Source of the DNA: Tomocerus qinae
Taxonomy: Eukaryota > Arthropoda > Collembola > Entomobryomorpha > Tomoceridae
Assembly (NCBI GenBank): GCA_020055645.1
Contig: CM034548.1
Coordinates: 39,176,296 to 39,240,295, forward strand
Direction of reading: 5' to 3'
DNA: 64,000 bases
In this document: in pieces, positions 35,101 through 45,750 of the stretch
How the letters are laid out: the number at the start of each line of letters is the position of its first letter
Numbering within the stretch: position 1 is the first letter of the stretch
The notes under the pieces: generated by a model
Told to the model about the DNA's origin: nothing
Seen by the model: only the letters and a program-made list of their open reading frames with translations
Databases searched by the model: none
Program-made: the position numbers and the translations under genes

Positions 35101-38100
35101 GGAGTGAGATTCTGGAGAAGACTTTGGAGAAGAAATTGTATTAGAAAACGGAAGATACAGAAAACTAGTTGATCAGGACAGGACTAAGACATATTGGTTC
35201 CTAACTGGATTTTTCCATTTGGTTGCAGAGTCCACGGCTGGTAAGGTCAAGGTGAAGGAGTGGAAGTATGTACATATCGTCAACGAGATGAGTTGACAGA
35301 GAGACCTGCCTGGGACTATATGAAGACGGGCATAACAAAGCCAATCGTGGACACACATAAGTACATGGAGGTGTCTATGGATCCAGAATGTGTTAGGTAC
35401 TTGTGGAGGGAAATAAAGATAGATGGTTGGTGCATGCGAGTACATCGCTGTACATACAGAAGCATGATGGAGTCGAATGGTATTTTGAGCTTTGAGCAGA
35501 CAAGTAAAGTCCCTAGCTAACTGATTCCCCGTATTAGTTTTCCAAGATTGTGGCATTAGCTTTCCAGTTGATCGTTCGTTACATTATAACCGCGGACTGG
35601 GAACAGATATCAGATGCAGATGTATTTGCAGACTTGTTACTACTAGTATACTTATGTGGATGGAGGCAAGTGTCTGGCGATATATTGTAAAACTGAGAAA
35701 TCGTTTCTTGAGCTTCATGTGAGAACAAAGTTAACGGGACGGCGTGAAGCTGAGAATAGCATAGGAAAGTCAAATAGCTCTGAAGATTGAAAGTAGATTT
35801 GAGAAAAGACGCAACAGAAACGCAGGCGTGTCTGACCAACTCCCGAATTCCGAACGACCGACAACGAACCCAGCCCCAAATTCCAATTCAATAGTAGTTC
35901 CCAAATCCTAAATGTATAACATCATAGGGAATTTGACATTTTTTGATTGGCTTTCCTTCACCATTCAACCGAATTCACGCTGATAAGCTATTTATTTCAG
36001 TCAAGACAGAAATCCGCGTCCAGGAAAGAGCGCACATTTTTCTTTGACTCACTCCGACCACCCAGATACCTTGTTGCATCTTTAAATAAAACTTTCATTT
36101 ACTTTCCCTCCAGCAGCAGCCGCCCGCCTTACACTCCTTCCAGGCACCCAAAATGTACTCTCATCGCCATCAGCTCTTTTTCCAATGAAAGTCAGCGACT
36201 TCATAACATAAATCACTTTTCTTTCCTCCATCTTTTTGTTCCTATTAATACACACTACTATCTGTATCAGAATAATGTAATGTGGGCTACGTAAAGGAGG
36301 TATTGTATTCTCTTGCGTGCCTTGCTTCCTAACAATAAACCTTTTCTATCAATCCAGAAGATCATAGCAGTCGTTATAAATGATCAATCGTATAAGGCAC
36401 GTCCTCGTTACACCCTGACTCATCTTACTAATGCAATATGGAAAACGATACCTCCAAATATTTCTACTCCTGCATTTCTTTAAGAAATCCTTTGTGAATT
36501 AATATGCAAATGAACCACCTTCCTCTCTGTGCGTGACATTTTATTTCTAGAAATAGACGCTGCTCCATGGAAACTTTTACATTACGTCATCAGAGATAAT
36601 CCTTGAATGAATATCCATGTAGCTCTGCCAATCACACACGGTGCAAGTTTTTTCCAAACTAGTCTACTTATTTTATGTAGTACATCAAATTTGCACGAAA
36701 AAAAATTTGTTCCAAGTCCATATGCAGTTTTTTGTAAGACTCTAGACACCCTGCCGTTATAGTGCACAAAGCTCCTATTTTTTTGTAAGGACTTATCCTA
36801 AGTAGACTGTAATGAGGTTTTTCGCAATCCCTTAGGTATTTTGTTTTGACAGACATGCTACAGGAGTACCTACGTATGTGCCTAACATATGTTAGTTAAT
36901 TCCAAATGAAAAGAAAGTCCAAGGCTGTTCTCTAGTGCAGATTTCTAAGCAGTAAAATACGTAGGCGTAAACAACAAGTAAAAAACTTGAGTCGCAAGTG
37001 TAATCGTCATTTTAAGACGACCTCCGCTCGGATTTATACAATAATACTGGTTTGCGTGTCAAGATACCTATGTTATGGGTTTTGAAAGAAGTAACTTGAG
37101 GCTAAAGGGAAACAATTAGACTCTATACAAGGATTTTCCCATTAAGAGTCTCTGGTTAGGTCGAATGAAGATATCCAGTAAACAAAGAGAATCTGTTGAG
37201 AAAAGACGACCTCGACTAGATTTAGACGGACAAAAGTCAAAGAAAATAGAAGCGACAGAAAAGTGTAGGAACGGTGAGTGAGATGAGATGAAAGAAAAGA
37301 TTCTTTTGCTGTAGAGGAGGAGAATAGAAAGAGTATTAGGAAGAACTCGACTCCAAAAAGAGCGGCACCGGATGCACCAGAAACAACAGAACAAACTTAC
37401 TTATTTTATTTACTAAGGATAGAAATACCTTCGCACTGTATTTACAATCTCCACAGACTACCCTCCTAGTACGTGAGCACAAATATACACAAAACTCATA
37501 TCCTTCTACCTACATATTAATTCTCCCTATATCCGCTTCCTTACATAGTTCCTTTAAATAGTTCTACTTATTTGTATTCTGCACTACTTACATATAACTC
37601 TGGTAAGAGGATGAGCACACAAAGAAGTTATGAGTTGTCTTGTTGCAACTACCGCACCTTAAACCTAAGGTATCTCATATACTCTCAGAATGAATTTCGC
37701 ATTCACAGAATAAAGATGTCCTGAGTACAGATAAAGATACCCCGTTTCCCTATTACATTTTCTCTTCAATTCAATTGAGCCCCTTTGAAATGCTAAGGAA
37801 CATCCTTAGAGTTTGATGTATTGTAAACGTCTACTTGACTCCATCCAATAATATACCCTGCAGAGACAAACAACTAAAATACAATGAACATCAAAACTCA
37901 ACTGTTTTTATTGTATATCTAAACACAATTATTTATTATATGGCATACTCAATCTTGTGTTTATTTCTCCTATACTTTTCCCATGGTTCCAAATACCTCG
38001 ACTGCTATCTGATAAAGAACAAGGTTCATAAGACTATTTCGTAGTTTGTACTCGTACCGAATTACCTACTCTAAATTAAAGTTTCTTCCGTGGCTTTCTC

Positions 38101-38400
38101 TCAAGGGGTTTCTCTTCGTAATGGAAAAAACCAAAACCTTTGTCGGAATGCTTTCTCAAATCAAAGAATTATTTGGAATTAGGAAATCGGACACATTCAT
38201 CAAGCCTTCATAAATGCCAAAGGATAATAGGCACCCAAATATTAGAGATTTTTCATCCACACATTCTATTTTCTTTACAGAAAAATTCTCCTGCTTGTTG
38301 GTAAGGTTATTATGTGGATTTAAGAAAACATTCTTGAGGTATCTATACCTAGAACGAATAAGAAATGGTTACCAACCACACAAGAAAGATTCGAAAGCAT
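29124..38400 (-). other. probable long intron of the syntaxin gene, no exon seen
   Basis: I searched the minus strand for the conserved syntaxin-1 blocks (SNARE motif MAMLVESQGEMIDRIE, DTKKALKYQSKARR, FMDDFF) and did not find them. Open frames up to 127 codons at about 35.2-36.3 kb are unrecognised. Nothing else can be supported. Confidence 0.4.
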
Positions 38401-39625
38401 TAATTTCATGAAGTATAAGAGTTTGCGACCCAAAAGGTAACAAGAAGAAGTATCCGATTTCCTTAATTGAAACATCCTTTGTTCGTGGAGTCAGGTCGTT
38501 GAAATTGTATACTCAACAAAGTAAATTTCATTCAAAAGACAACATTCCCAGAAAACTTGGAAGCCAACAATTTCATTATAGCGTTTGACATTTCCAGTAA
38601 AACAAAATGATTTCCGTTCGAGTTTGCTTTACGTAGTTTGCATAATATCTTTTTGTTGTTGGGAAAATCATATACTTTTTCCTACAATGTAAAGTGCTCA
38701 ATTATCAGAGAGATCGGAAACAAACAATTTAATATTAATTGTGTTTGACGTTTTCGATGGTTCCACGAAGGAGAAAGTACTTTCTTCTGATGTGTCTCCA
38801 GAAAAATATTTTCTGTGTATTTAGTCAGTGAATCCAAGTAAATAGTTCCGAAAAATGATGTATTCTTCAACTATACGAATACGGACAACAAGGTAGGATG
38901 AATTTTAATTAAAAGATTTAACAGGAGAAAGCACATTCTGACTTCATTACCTAAAGTATAATCTTCGTAAGCTTTTGTGAAAATGATGAACATAATTAAA
39001 TTTGATGCGAAGAGCAAATTTAAAGGAAAGCTTGGAAACCAATATTTTCATCATAGGATTTGAAGTAAAGGAGTAATAAAGGAAAGTGTAGTAAAGTAAT
39101 CAAGAGTAATGAAGTAACGAAAGTAATCACCTGAATATCTACTTTTACTCTTTTAAACTTAAAATTGGAACCTGAATATTAAGTTGTTGTACAGTAATGC
39201 GACTAATCGAATAATAACTTCATTGAAAAGGACAAGAAAGCAATTCTGTAGTTTCATAATTGAATATCGTGTCAGAGAATATGACAAGCAGAAGAATCTT
39301 CTTCTGATTTCCTGATAGAAATGCTTTGTGAGTTCAAGAGGCAATTAATTGAAATATTATACACTCCTAAATTTTAGATAAAGTACAACGTAGTAAGGAA
39401 CATCGGATATCAACAGTTTTGAAAATGTGAGTGGGTCGCAAAGAAAAGGTTATGCATGTCTTCAGATGTTCTTAATTGAAAGATTATACTCTGAGCAGTT
39501 TACTCGTCGAGTTGAAATGTTATACATCATTAACTTTCATAAGAAGGATTAAATTTCAAGAAAGCTTAGAAAACCAACAATTTCATAATACTGGTGTTTG
39601 ACGTAAACGTTTCACTCCAGCAAAA
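38401..39625. repeat. degenerate dispersed/tandem repeat field
   Basis: Loosely conserved copies of one motif, a (G/A)GAAA.CCAACAATTTCAT core followed by (T)GTTTGAC, occur near 38555, 38715, 39037 and 39562. A second shared block, a gcgaccc/gggtcgc word then TTCTTAATTGAAA-like sequence, occurs near 38428 and 39426, about 1 kb apart. The motif continues into the clearer array that starts at about 39630, so this looks like an older, decayed part of the same repeat. Confidence 0.5.
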
Positions 39626-40825
39626 TATGTCCTACGCAGGTCTAATTGGGTAGCACTATGTAAGACTTAAGGGGTAAGTCAATTTCTTATGTGGACTGAT
39701 TGACGTCATTGAAATTTTAGAAGTGACGTTATTGGTAATATTATATCCATCTCAGATTTCCAAACAGAAAGAAATTTTACATAAACAGACAGTTTCATAA
39801 CTTGACATTTAAAGCTTGCATAAGGTACCTAAACCATTTTATATTGTTTCAAAATTTTGGATCTGTGAATATCGTTAAATATCCTACGGTCGTCTAATAT
39901 GGTAGTTATGTAAGTAGTATAAAAGACTTAAGGGGTAAGTCAATTCCTTATGCCGACTGATTGACGTCACTGCACTGTTACTCCAATAAAGTAACGTTAT
40001 TGGCAATATTATATTCATCTCGAATTTTCAATTAGAAAGAATTTTTACATAAACAGACAATTTCATAACTTGACATTTAAAGCATTCCTAACGTTTTCTC
40101 ATAAACAAATTACATAAACGGACAATTTCGTAACTTGACATTTAGGGCATACTTAAGCTACCTAAACCATTTGATATTATTTCAAAACTTTGGATATGCA
40201 TGAGAATATCGCTAAATGTTCTACATAGGTCGCCTAATTGGGTAGTTATGTAAGCACTATGTAAGACTTAAGGGGCAAGCCAATTTCTTATGCCGACTTA
40301 TTGACGTCATTTCCACGGTTATTCCAATAAAATGATGTTATTGCCAATATTATATCCAACTGTTTTCCATTTAAAACGGAATTACATAAACGGTCAATTT
40401 CATAACTTGGAATTTAAGGCTTGCATAAGGTACCTAAACCATTTGATATTGTTTCAAAATGTTGGATCTGTGAATATCGTTAAATGTCCTACATAGGTCG
40501 TCTAATTGGGTAGTTATGTAAGCACTACGTAAAACTTAAGGGGTAAGTCATTTTTTATGCCGACTGATTGACGTCACTGCATTGTTACTCAAATAAAGTG
40601 ACGATATTGGTAATATTATATCCACCTCGGATTTCCAATTAGAAAGAAATATTACATAAAAAGACAATTTCATAACTTGACATTTAAGGCCTGCATAAGG
40701 TTTTCCAATTAGAAACAAATTACATAAACGGACAATTTCGTAACTTGACATTTCAGGCATACATAAGGTAACCAAAACATTTGGTATTATTTCAAAATGC
40801 TGGATCTGTGAATATCGCTAATTTG
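39626..40825. repeat. higher-order tandem repeat, about 604-bp period (two dimers)
   Basis: There are four sub-units, each with the same ordered landmarks: ggtcgtctaattgggtag, gtaagacttaaggggtaagtc, gactgattgacgtca, a gtaatattatatcca block, one or two copies of acaatttcataacttgacattta, and cctaaaccatttgatatt. TGACGTCA falls at 39701, 39962, 40302 and 40569. Sub-units 1 and 3 are alike, and sub-units 2 and 4 are alike (both carry an extra copy of the acaatttcgtaacttgac segment), giving 601- and 607-bp spacings for like units. This is a dimeric satellite of two repeats. Confidence 0.9.
39701..40576. promoter_or_regulatory. four perfect CRE-type palindromes TGACGTCA
   Basis: Exact TGACGTCA octamers occur at 39701-39708, 39962-39969, 40302-40309 and 40569-40576, one per repeat sub-unit, in the shared context gactgatTGACGTCA. 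The octamer is the consensus site of CREB/ATF bZIP factors. Whether it is bound here is unknown; it may simply be carried along by the repeat. Confidence 0.45.
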
Positions 40826-43800
40826 GGAGGGAAAAAATACCAATAGATAAGAGCTAAGAATTTCCTATGTTGTACGCACATGAAAACAGGGGTGATTAAC
40901 ACGAAAACAATTACTCGATTTGTTACAGTCAATTTTTCCTGCACTCTTTGTGAAAGAGGATAAAATGCAACGTATTTCAGGGTAGATAACATCCGAGATA
41001 AATTGTATAGATAGAGTTGCATTAGGTCCACAAGATAATCTGACCATAAGTTGATATACGAATAATGGAGGAAATTTTTGCAGAATAATGGATCGTAAAG
41101 TTGCAGTTCCACCTTACATTGGGCATAGAGTTTACACAGTACATGTACATGACAATGATGCTAATGGTAAACAAAGACTTTGTGAATAATTCATCGAAAT
41201 AGTGCAATATTGCAATGTAGTAGTATTTTCATTGTTCTTTGATCGTGCATGGATGATTTTGATAGGTGTACGTGATGTATATGACAATGGTACTAAATAT
41301 GTGTATTTATTGTGAGGTAGGAGTTGAGCCGAAAGAATTTAAATTGTTGTGGCGTTATATTATGCATGTGTTTCCCAGCTTGCATATTTCTTTCATTGTA
41401 AAGCAAAGTGCAAAGTTTGGTTCTTTCTGTAACATGTAGGTAATCTTGAGTATTAGGAAGAATATTTTCAAAGCAAGTGCACATATCTTGCGAGTTAAGT
41501 CAAGTGTATTGTGGGAGAGAAGTAGCCGTTTCTCTATTACATTTATTAAGTATATACTGAAGACTGCTTTATATTCGAACCGCCATTCTCTACATGAATA
41601 TATTTTATACGTGATTGTGCCGTGGAGTGCTTTCCCTTGCACCTATCTCTCTATTGTCTACTATCCGCCATTTTTATTCTCCTCCTAAATCTTAATCCGA
41701 GTTCCTTTCATGTCTTCACAGCTCATTTTGTATCCTCTTATTGTCTTTATGCAAGGAGATATCCATGGCATTTGCACGTAGCAAACTTATGCAATATAGA
41801 GTGAACTTTCTCCATTATGGTACAATGTTTTATACGTTCCTCCATTCTTGCATTATTGCACAATGTTAGTATTAGTCCTCGGCAGTTATGAGAGCCAAAA
41901 TAATGAAGGTGTATTATATTGTGTAAATATACTTGGAGATCTAGTAGAAAAAAGGAGATGAAAGCTATGCAGGTTCAAATCAATGATACAAATGGGATCA
42001 TGCATACCAACCAACACCACGTAAGTGTGCATGGAGAACGCTCCCCTTCCGCTAAGCATGTAACATAATACGAATACCTCTCTCCCTATCCGCATAAACT
42101 TCTTTAATATTAACTAGAGAAGAGACTATAAAGAATCTGCAAAATCGCGCAAACTCGTCCGCTAAAATTGTCAGTGAAAACAGAGGGGAATAAAAAGAAG
42201 ATTGTTTTGTATTTGCATTAGGCACGCACATTTACATTTACGTAAGAATTCTTATCACAAAAGGAAAGAGGGAGAAAATGAATTTGACTAATCTCCCCAT
42301 TACTTATCTACTTCAATAAAACATTGGACTATAACTGCCGCCATAAATAGATGCCTAATTAAAAATTTAGCGAGTGACAGCAAAATGCAAATAATTCTAG
42401 TACAATGCGAAATGTATATTTTGTACTCATTGTAATGGTAATTGTGAATAAGGGTGCATTGTCAGTTGACACAATGCATTACAGTACTCTGGCTACGTAT
42501 TGTAGAGCAGAGAGATAATTCCCCCTACATTTCCTATGCTGCATTAAACAGACTTTCATTTCCATTCCCACTTTACTAACTTTACTAACGAATTTCCCTA
42601 GTATGCAGGTACATCATAAAGACTAAACTTTCATCCAAACCTTTGCATTGTATTTGTGCACAACTTGGAAAGACATCATTCTGCATGAAGAAACCATCAA
42701 CATATTAATTTTAAGAATGGCTGCATTCACACATTATGCCTTCCATATTCTAGGCAAAACATTCCACTGAGAATTCTCAAGACTTACGGAAAACTATTTG
42801 CTTAAGATTAACGGAAGCAAACAAAAAGTTTTCAATGGAAAAAAAACCTAAATATTAACACAATCTTGTATTTTCACCAGTTTTTCCCTAACTCAAGCTA
42901 TATTTTATTTATTACTTAAAGTATTTTTCAGTCGTAGTCAACTGCGTGCTACTTGCAAGGTTCCCTACTCCATCTTAATTTATAGTAGTATCTGTAGCTA
43001 CCATACAGTTACACAATCGGTTACTACTTTGTGTATAGATGTAGTCTTTAGTCTTGTAACTACATAGTCAGTTGGTTGTTACGACATTTTACATCGCTTT
43101 TAACTACGACATGGCCCTAATGGTCTGTATACATACACCCAGCCATAAAAACCAAACTAGTGTAAAGAAAAACAATAAATCATTTTCACGCATACCTAAA
43201 CTTGCTTCATAAAAAGCTTATTTTTTACACACGCCAACAATTCTCGGAGAAAATTCGGGCTCAACCCATAAAATTTATCCATCCTTTACGTACATAACAA
43301 TACAATTACAAAATCTAAAGGGAAAGTAAAATCTACATTTAATTCCTGCTTACATAGCTCTGAAACTGTGCAACCTGTTGTATCTAACTTGGCTGGGCAT
43401 CTCTGCCAAAACACACAACGCATTTTACACAGGCCCCTACTTACTAATATTCTGATATCGTCCTTTAACTTGTGCCACATTTTCCCATAGCACACACACT
43501 TGTGGAAGAACCGTGTCAAAATATACTGATAACAATCCTAACAACACCGACAATTTTTGCACACTACTAGGTGCGTCTGCTATTACACATTCGATATGAG
43601 ATACTATCTAAATCACATTTTTGCATGTCACCCTTTCAGAAACATTTTCGGAAATCCAATTACAATAAAAATCGTATGTCAAAGAGAAATAATAATAATA
43701 AAAATCCGCTATTCTACGAAATAAATTACAAGCATTTGAAAGTCCAAAGATCTGTTTATCTTTTAATTAACTATACACGGTATGAATTATGATAAAATCT

Positions 43801-44507
43801 GACGGCAACTTTGAAACAACCAGCAGAAAATAAGAGAATGCTCTCATTAAAGTGACCTCGTTAGTCGCAAATGAATTTTGAAAAGTATTACATCTTTATT
43901 CCCCATCTTAGCGTAGCATAATCAACTTGTAGTAGTGATGAGAGATAATTACTTCCTATTTGTTTAATAAATTACACTTGCCTTCATTTTTATCAACAGC
44001 CTACGTAACATCCTCGGGACACTATAAAGTTTTAATTTAGTAATAATAATGACGCACTTTAGCCCTATATCCTGTTTTTGTTATAATGTATGGATATAGT
44101 TAAGACGACTCTAAAAGTCGAAAATTGACAGAACAAATTAGGAGGAAAGCCATTCCAGCAATGAGGATGCTGCTAGAAAACGGAGCCTCTTCAGTAGACC
44201 AATTCTACATTCAGCTTTCAGCTACTTTCCCATTTAGACGGAGACTCTTAAGAGTAGTACATAATAGGATTTAAATCTCCTCCATTCCATTTCTATTAAA
44301 ATCAATTTACATCAACAAAGGCTAAGAACATTCTGCAGAACAAGCTAAGGTGTCGTAGGAAGTATAAAATTCTTAAGGTTTTTGAAGTAGGTTCTTGGAT
44401 TTACTCGAGTTTAGTAGTAGTAAATCTGTCAGACAATAAAAGTATCAGGCTACGAGTTTTCTATACTGCATTTAACTTATATCCGCCTTATATCTTCTTT
44501 GCCCTAA
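40826..44507. other. AT-rich sequence before the retrotransposon, no supported gene
   Basis: I see only chance-length open frames on both strands (up to 106 codons at 40.8-41.1 kb) without recognisable similarity or splice sites. A short AAT run lies near 43688. Confidence 0.4.
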
Positions 44508-44512
44508 CATAT
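44508..44512. repeat. target-site duplication, left copy (catat)
   Basis: CATAT lies directly before the 5' LTR, and the same five bases follow the 3' LTR at 52072-52076. A 4-6 bp duplication is usual for Bel/Pao integrases. Confidence 0.9.
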
Positions 44513-44816
44513 TGTTCGGGCGGGTTTTTAATGTTATATGGGAAAATGTTGATTTGTAATGTAGTTTTAAGTTATTGACACGAAAACCGCCATTCCTGTG
44601 TCTAATTGGTGGGTGCTATTCTCTTATATGTAAACTGACTAAATTTACTTGTAAAATGTGCTAATTTGTTTAGGCGACTATTAATAACATGTAAGGCGAC
44701 AACATTATTCGATATCGTATGACCTATTCTATTATTTAACGTAATGTATAAGCTTAACTAATATGTGTTATTTTATGTTCAAACCGCATAATGTTTAATG
44801 TGAAATCTTGTATTAT

Positions 44817-44916
44817 CTCATAAATGTGGAGACCATCACATAAATGTGGAGACCATCATATAAATGCGGAGACCATCATATGAGTGTGGAGACCATCATA
44901 TGAGTGTGGAGACCAT
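44817..44916. repeat. five tandem copies of a 20-bp unit in the 5' LTR
   Basis: Five contiguous 20-bp units each end GGAGACCAT (consensus ca-cataaatgtggagaccat, with atgagtg variants in the last two). They lie about 340-440 bp upstream of the TATA box, so they could act as enhancer units in the U3 region. Confidence 0.93.
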
Positions 44917-45255
44917 CTCATACATAGAGTACGATACAATGAACTCTATCCATGTAATGTAATGTATTTTATGATGTGTTTCATATTCGTGTACTTTCGT
45001 GTCCAGACATTATGCTAATTAATGTAAGAAAATCACTATCTTAATACCCAATGTCAGGATTGTACACTTTTATTGTATGTATTTGACCTCTTTGTGTTAT
45101 ATGGACTTACTTGTATTAGTTAAGATGTTATATGCTGACTCGTGTATACTAATCTCTTACCGAACTTTCTAGAACTTAATTTTGTATTCATGGCGTCCCT
45201 AATTACGCATTCATGTAACTTTCTGTTGTATCCTTTTCAATGTGTTTCAATTGTC

Positions 45256-45263
45256 TATATATA
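45256..45263 (+). promoter_or_regulatory. TATA box of the 5' LTR
   Basis: TATATATA in the context tgtcTATATATAggacc. Transcription would be expected to start some 25-35 bp downstream, near 45285-45300. An initiator-like GGTCAG lies a little further on, at about 45318. Confidence 0.6.
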
Positions 45264-45324
45264 GGACCCATGTCAATGTAATTCAAGGCGATTTCTTTGA
45301 GTCTTGTGTGAGCATTCGGTCAGA

Positions 45325-45376
45325 CTAGTCAGGAACTCTTGTCGTCTTTTACTTGAAATTAAACTATCCTGACTAG
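45325..45376 (+). other. predicted RNA hairpin with ATTAAA in the loop (LTR R region)
   Basis: The arms CTAGTCAGGA (45325-45334) and TCCTGACTAG (45367-45376) are perfectly complementary over 10 bp around a 32-nt loop. The loop holds ATTAAA at 45358-45363, a common variant poly(A) signal. The same structure sits in the 3' LTR at 51777-51828. Confidence 0.55.
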
Positions 45377-45620
45377 AACTTTCTTGTTTCCGTTTGTTGA
45401 TTATTTCATTTACTTGTCGTTTTTGATTCTCATTACTCGTTTTACTTAGAGTCAATTGCATTCTATTTGTAGTCAGTATTTGAGTTCATAGCTTCATTTA
45501 TCTCACTCAAGCTCATTTCGCCATAACTTACAACATCATTTAATTCAACATTTTGAATCTCATCTAATAATTATTAGACCACTAATCCTTTTTCCAATTC
45601 TTTGCTACAGCCCAAAACAT

Positions 45621-45637
45621 TGGTCCTTCGAGCCGGA
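45621..45637 (+). other. primer-binding site complementary to tRNA-Tyr
   Basis: TGGTCCTTCGAGCCGGA begins one base after the 5' LTR. Its complement, TCCGGCTCGAAGGACCA, is the 3' end of animal tRNA-Tyr as I recall it (acceptor stem CCTTCGA...TCGAAGG, discriminator A, CCA). The match is 17 bases, and the following bases no longer pair. Confidence 0.85.
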
Positions 45638-45750
45638 TACTCGGGTCACTTGAGATATAGTGATCCTGGTTCCAAAAACTATCGGGAAACTGTTCGAGCG
45701 TTGGAAAAGGATTTAGATTACCAACTTCGTTTCCCTGCAACTTATTGAAA

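Larger units (their letters stand above)
44513..45619 (+). repeat. 5' long terminal repeat
   Basis: It starts TGTTCGGGCGGG and ends CCCAAAACA. It contains the 20-bp tandem array (44817-44916), a TATA box (45256-45263) and a hairpin with an ATTAAA in its loop (45325-45376). This LTR would drive transcription of the element. Confidence 0.96.

Noticed and set aside
35173-35556. 127-codon minus-strand open frame overlapping an 86-codon + strand one
   Set aside because: Both are open through the same stretch, neither resembles a known protein, and splice sites are lacking.
39220-39303. Minus-strand frame starting KKILLLVIF after an AG, as an alternative syntaxin tail
   Set aside because: The acceptor has almost no pyrimidine tract, the hydrophobic run is too short for a membrane anchor, and it lies in the repeat field.
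45273-45461. 62-codon minus-strand open frame in the LTR (also at 51725-51913)
   Set aside because: It is a byproduct of the LTR sequence present twice, antisense to the element, with no recognisable product.
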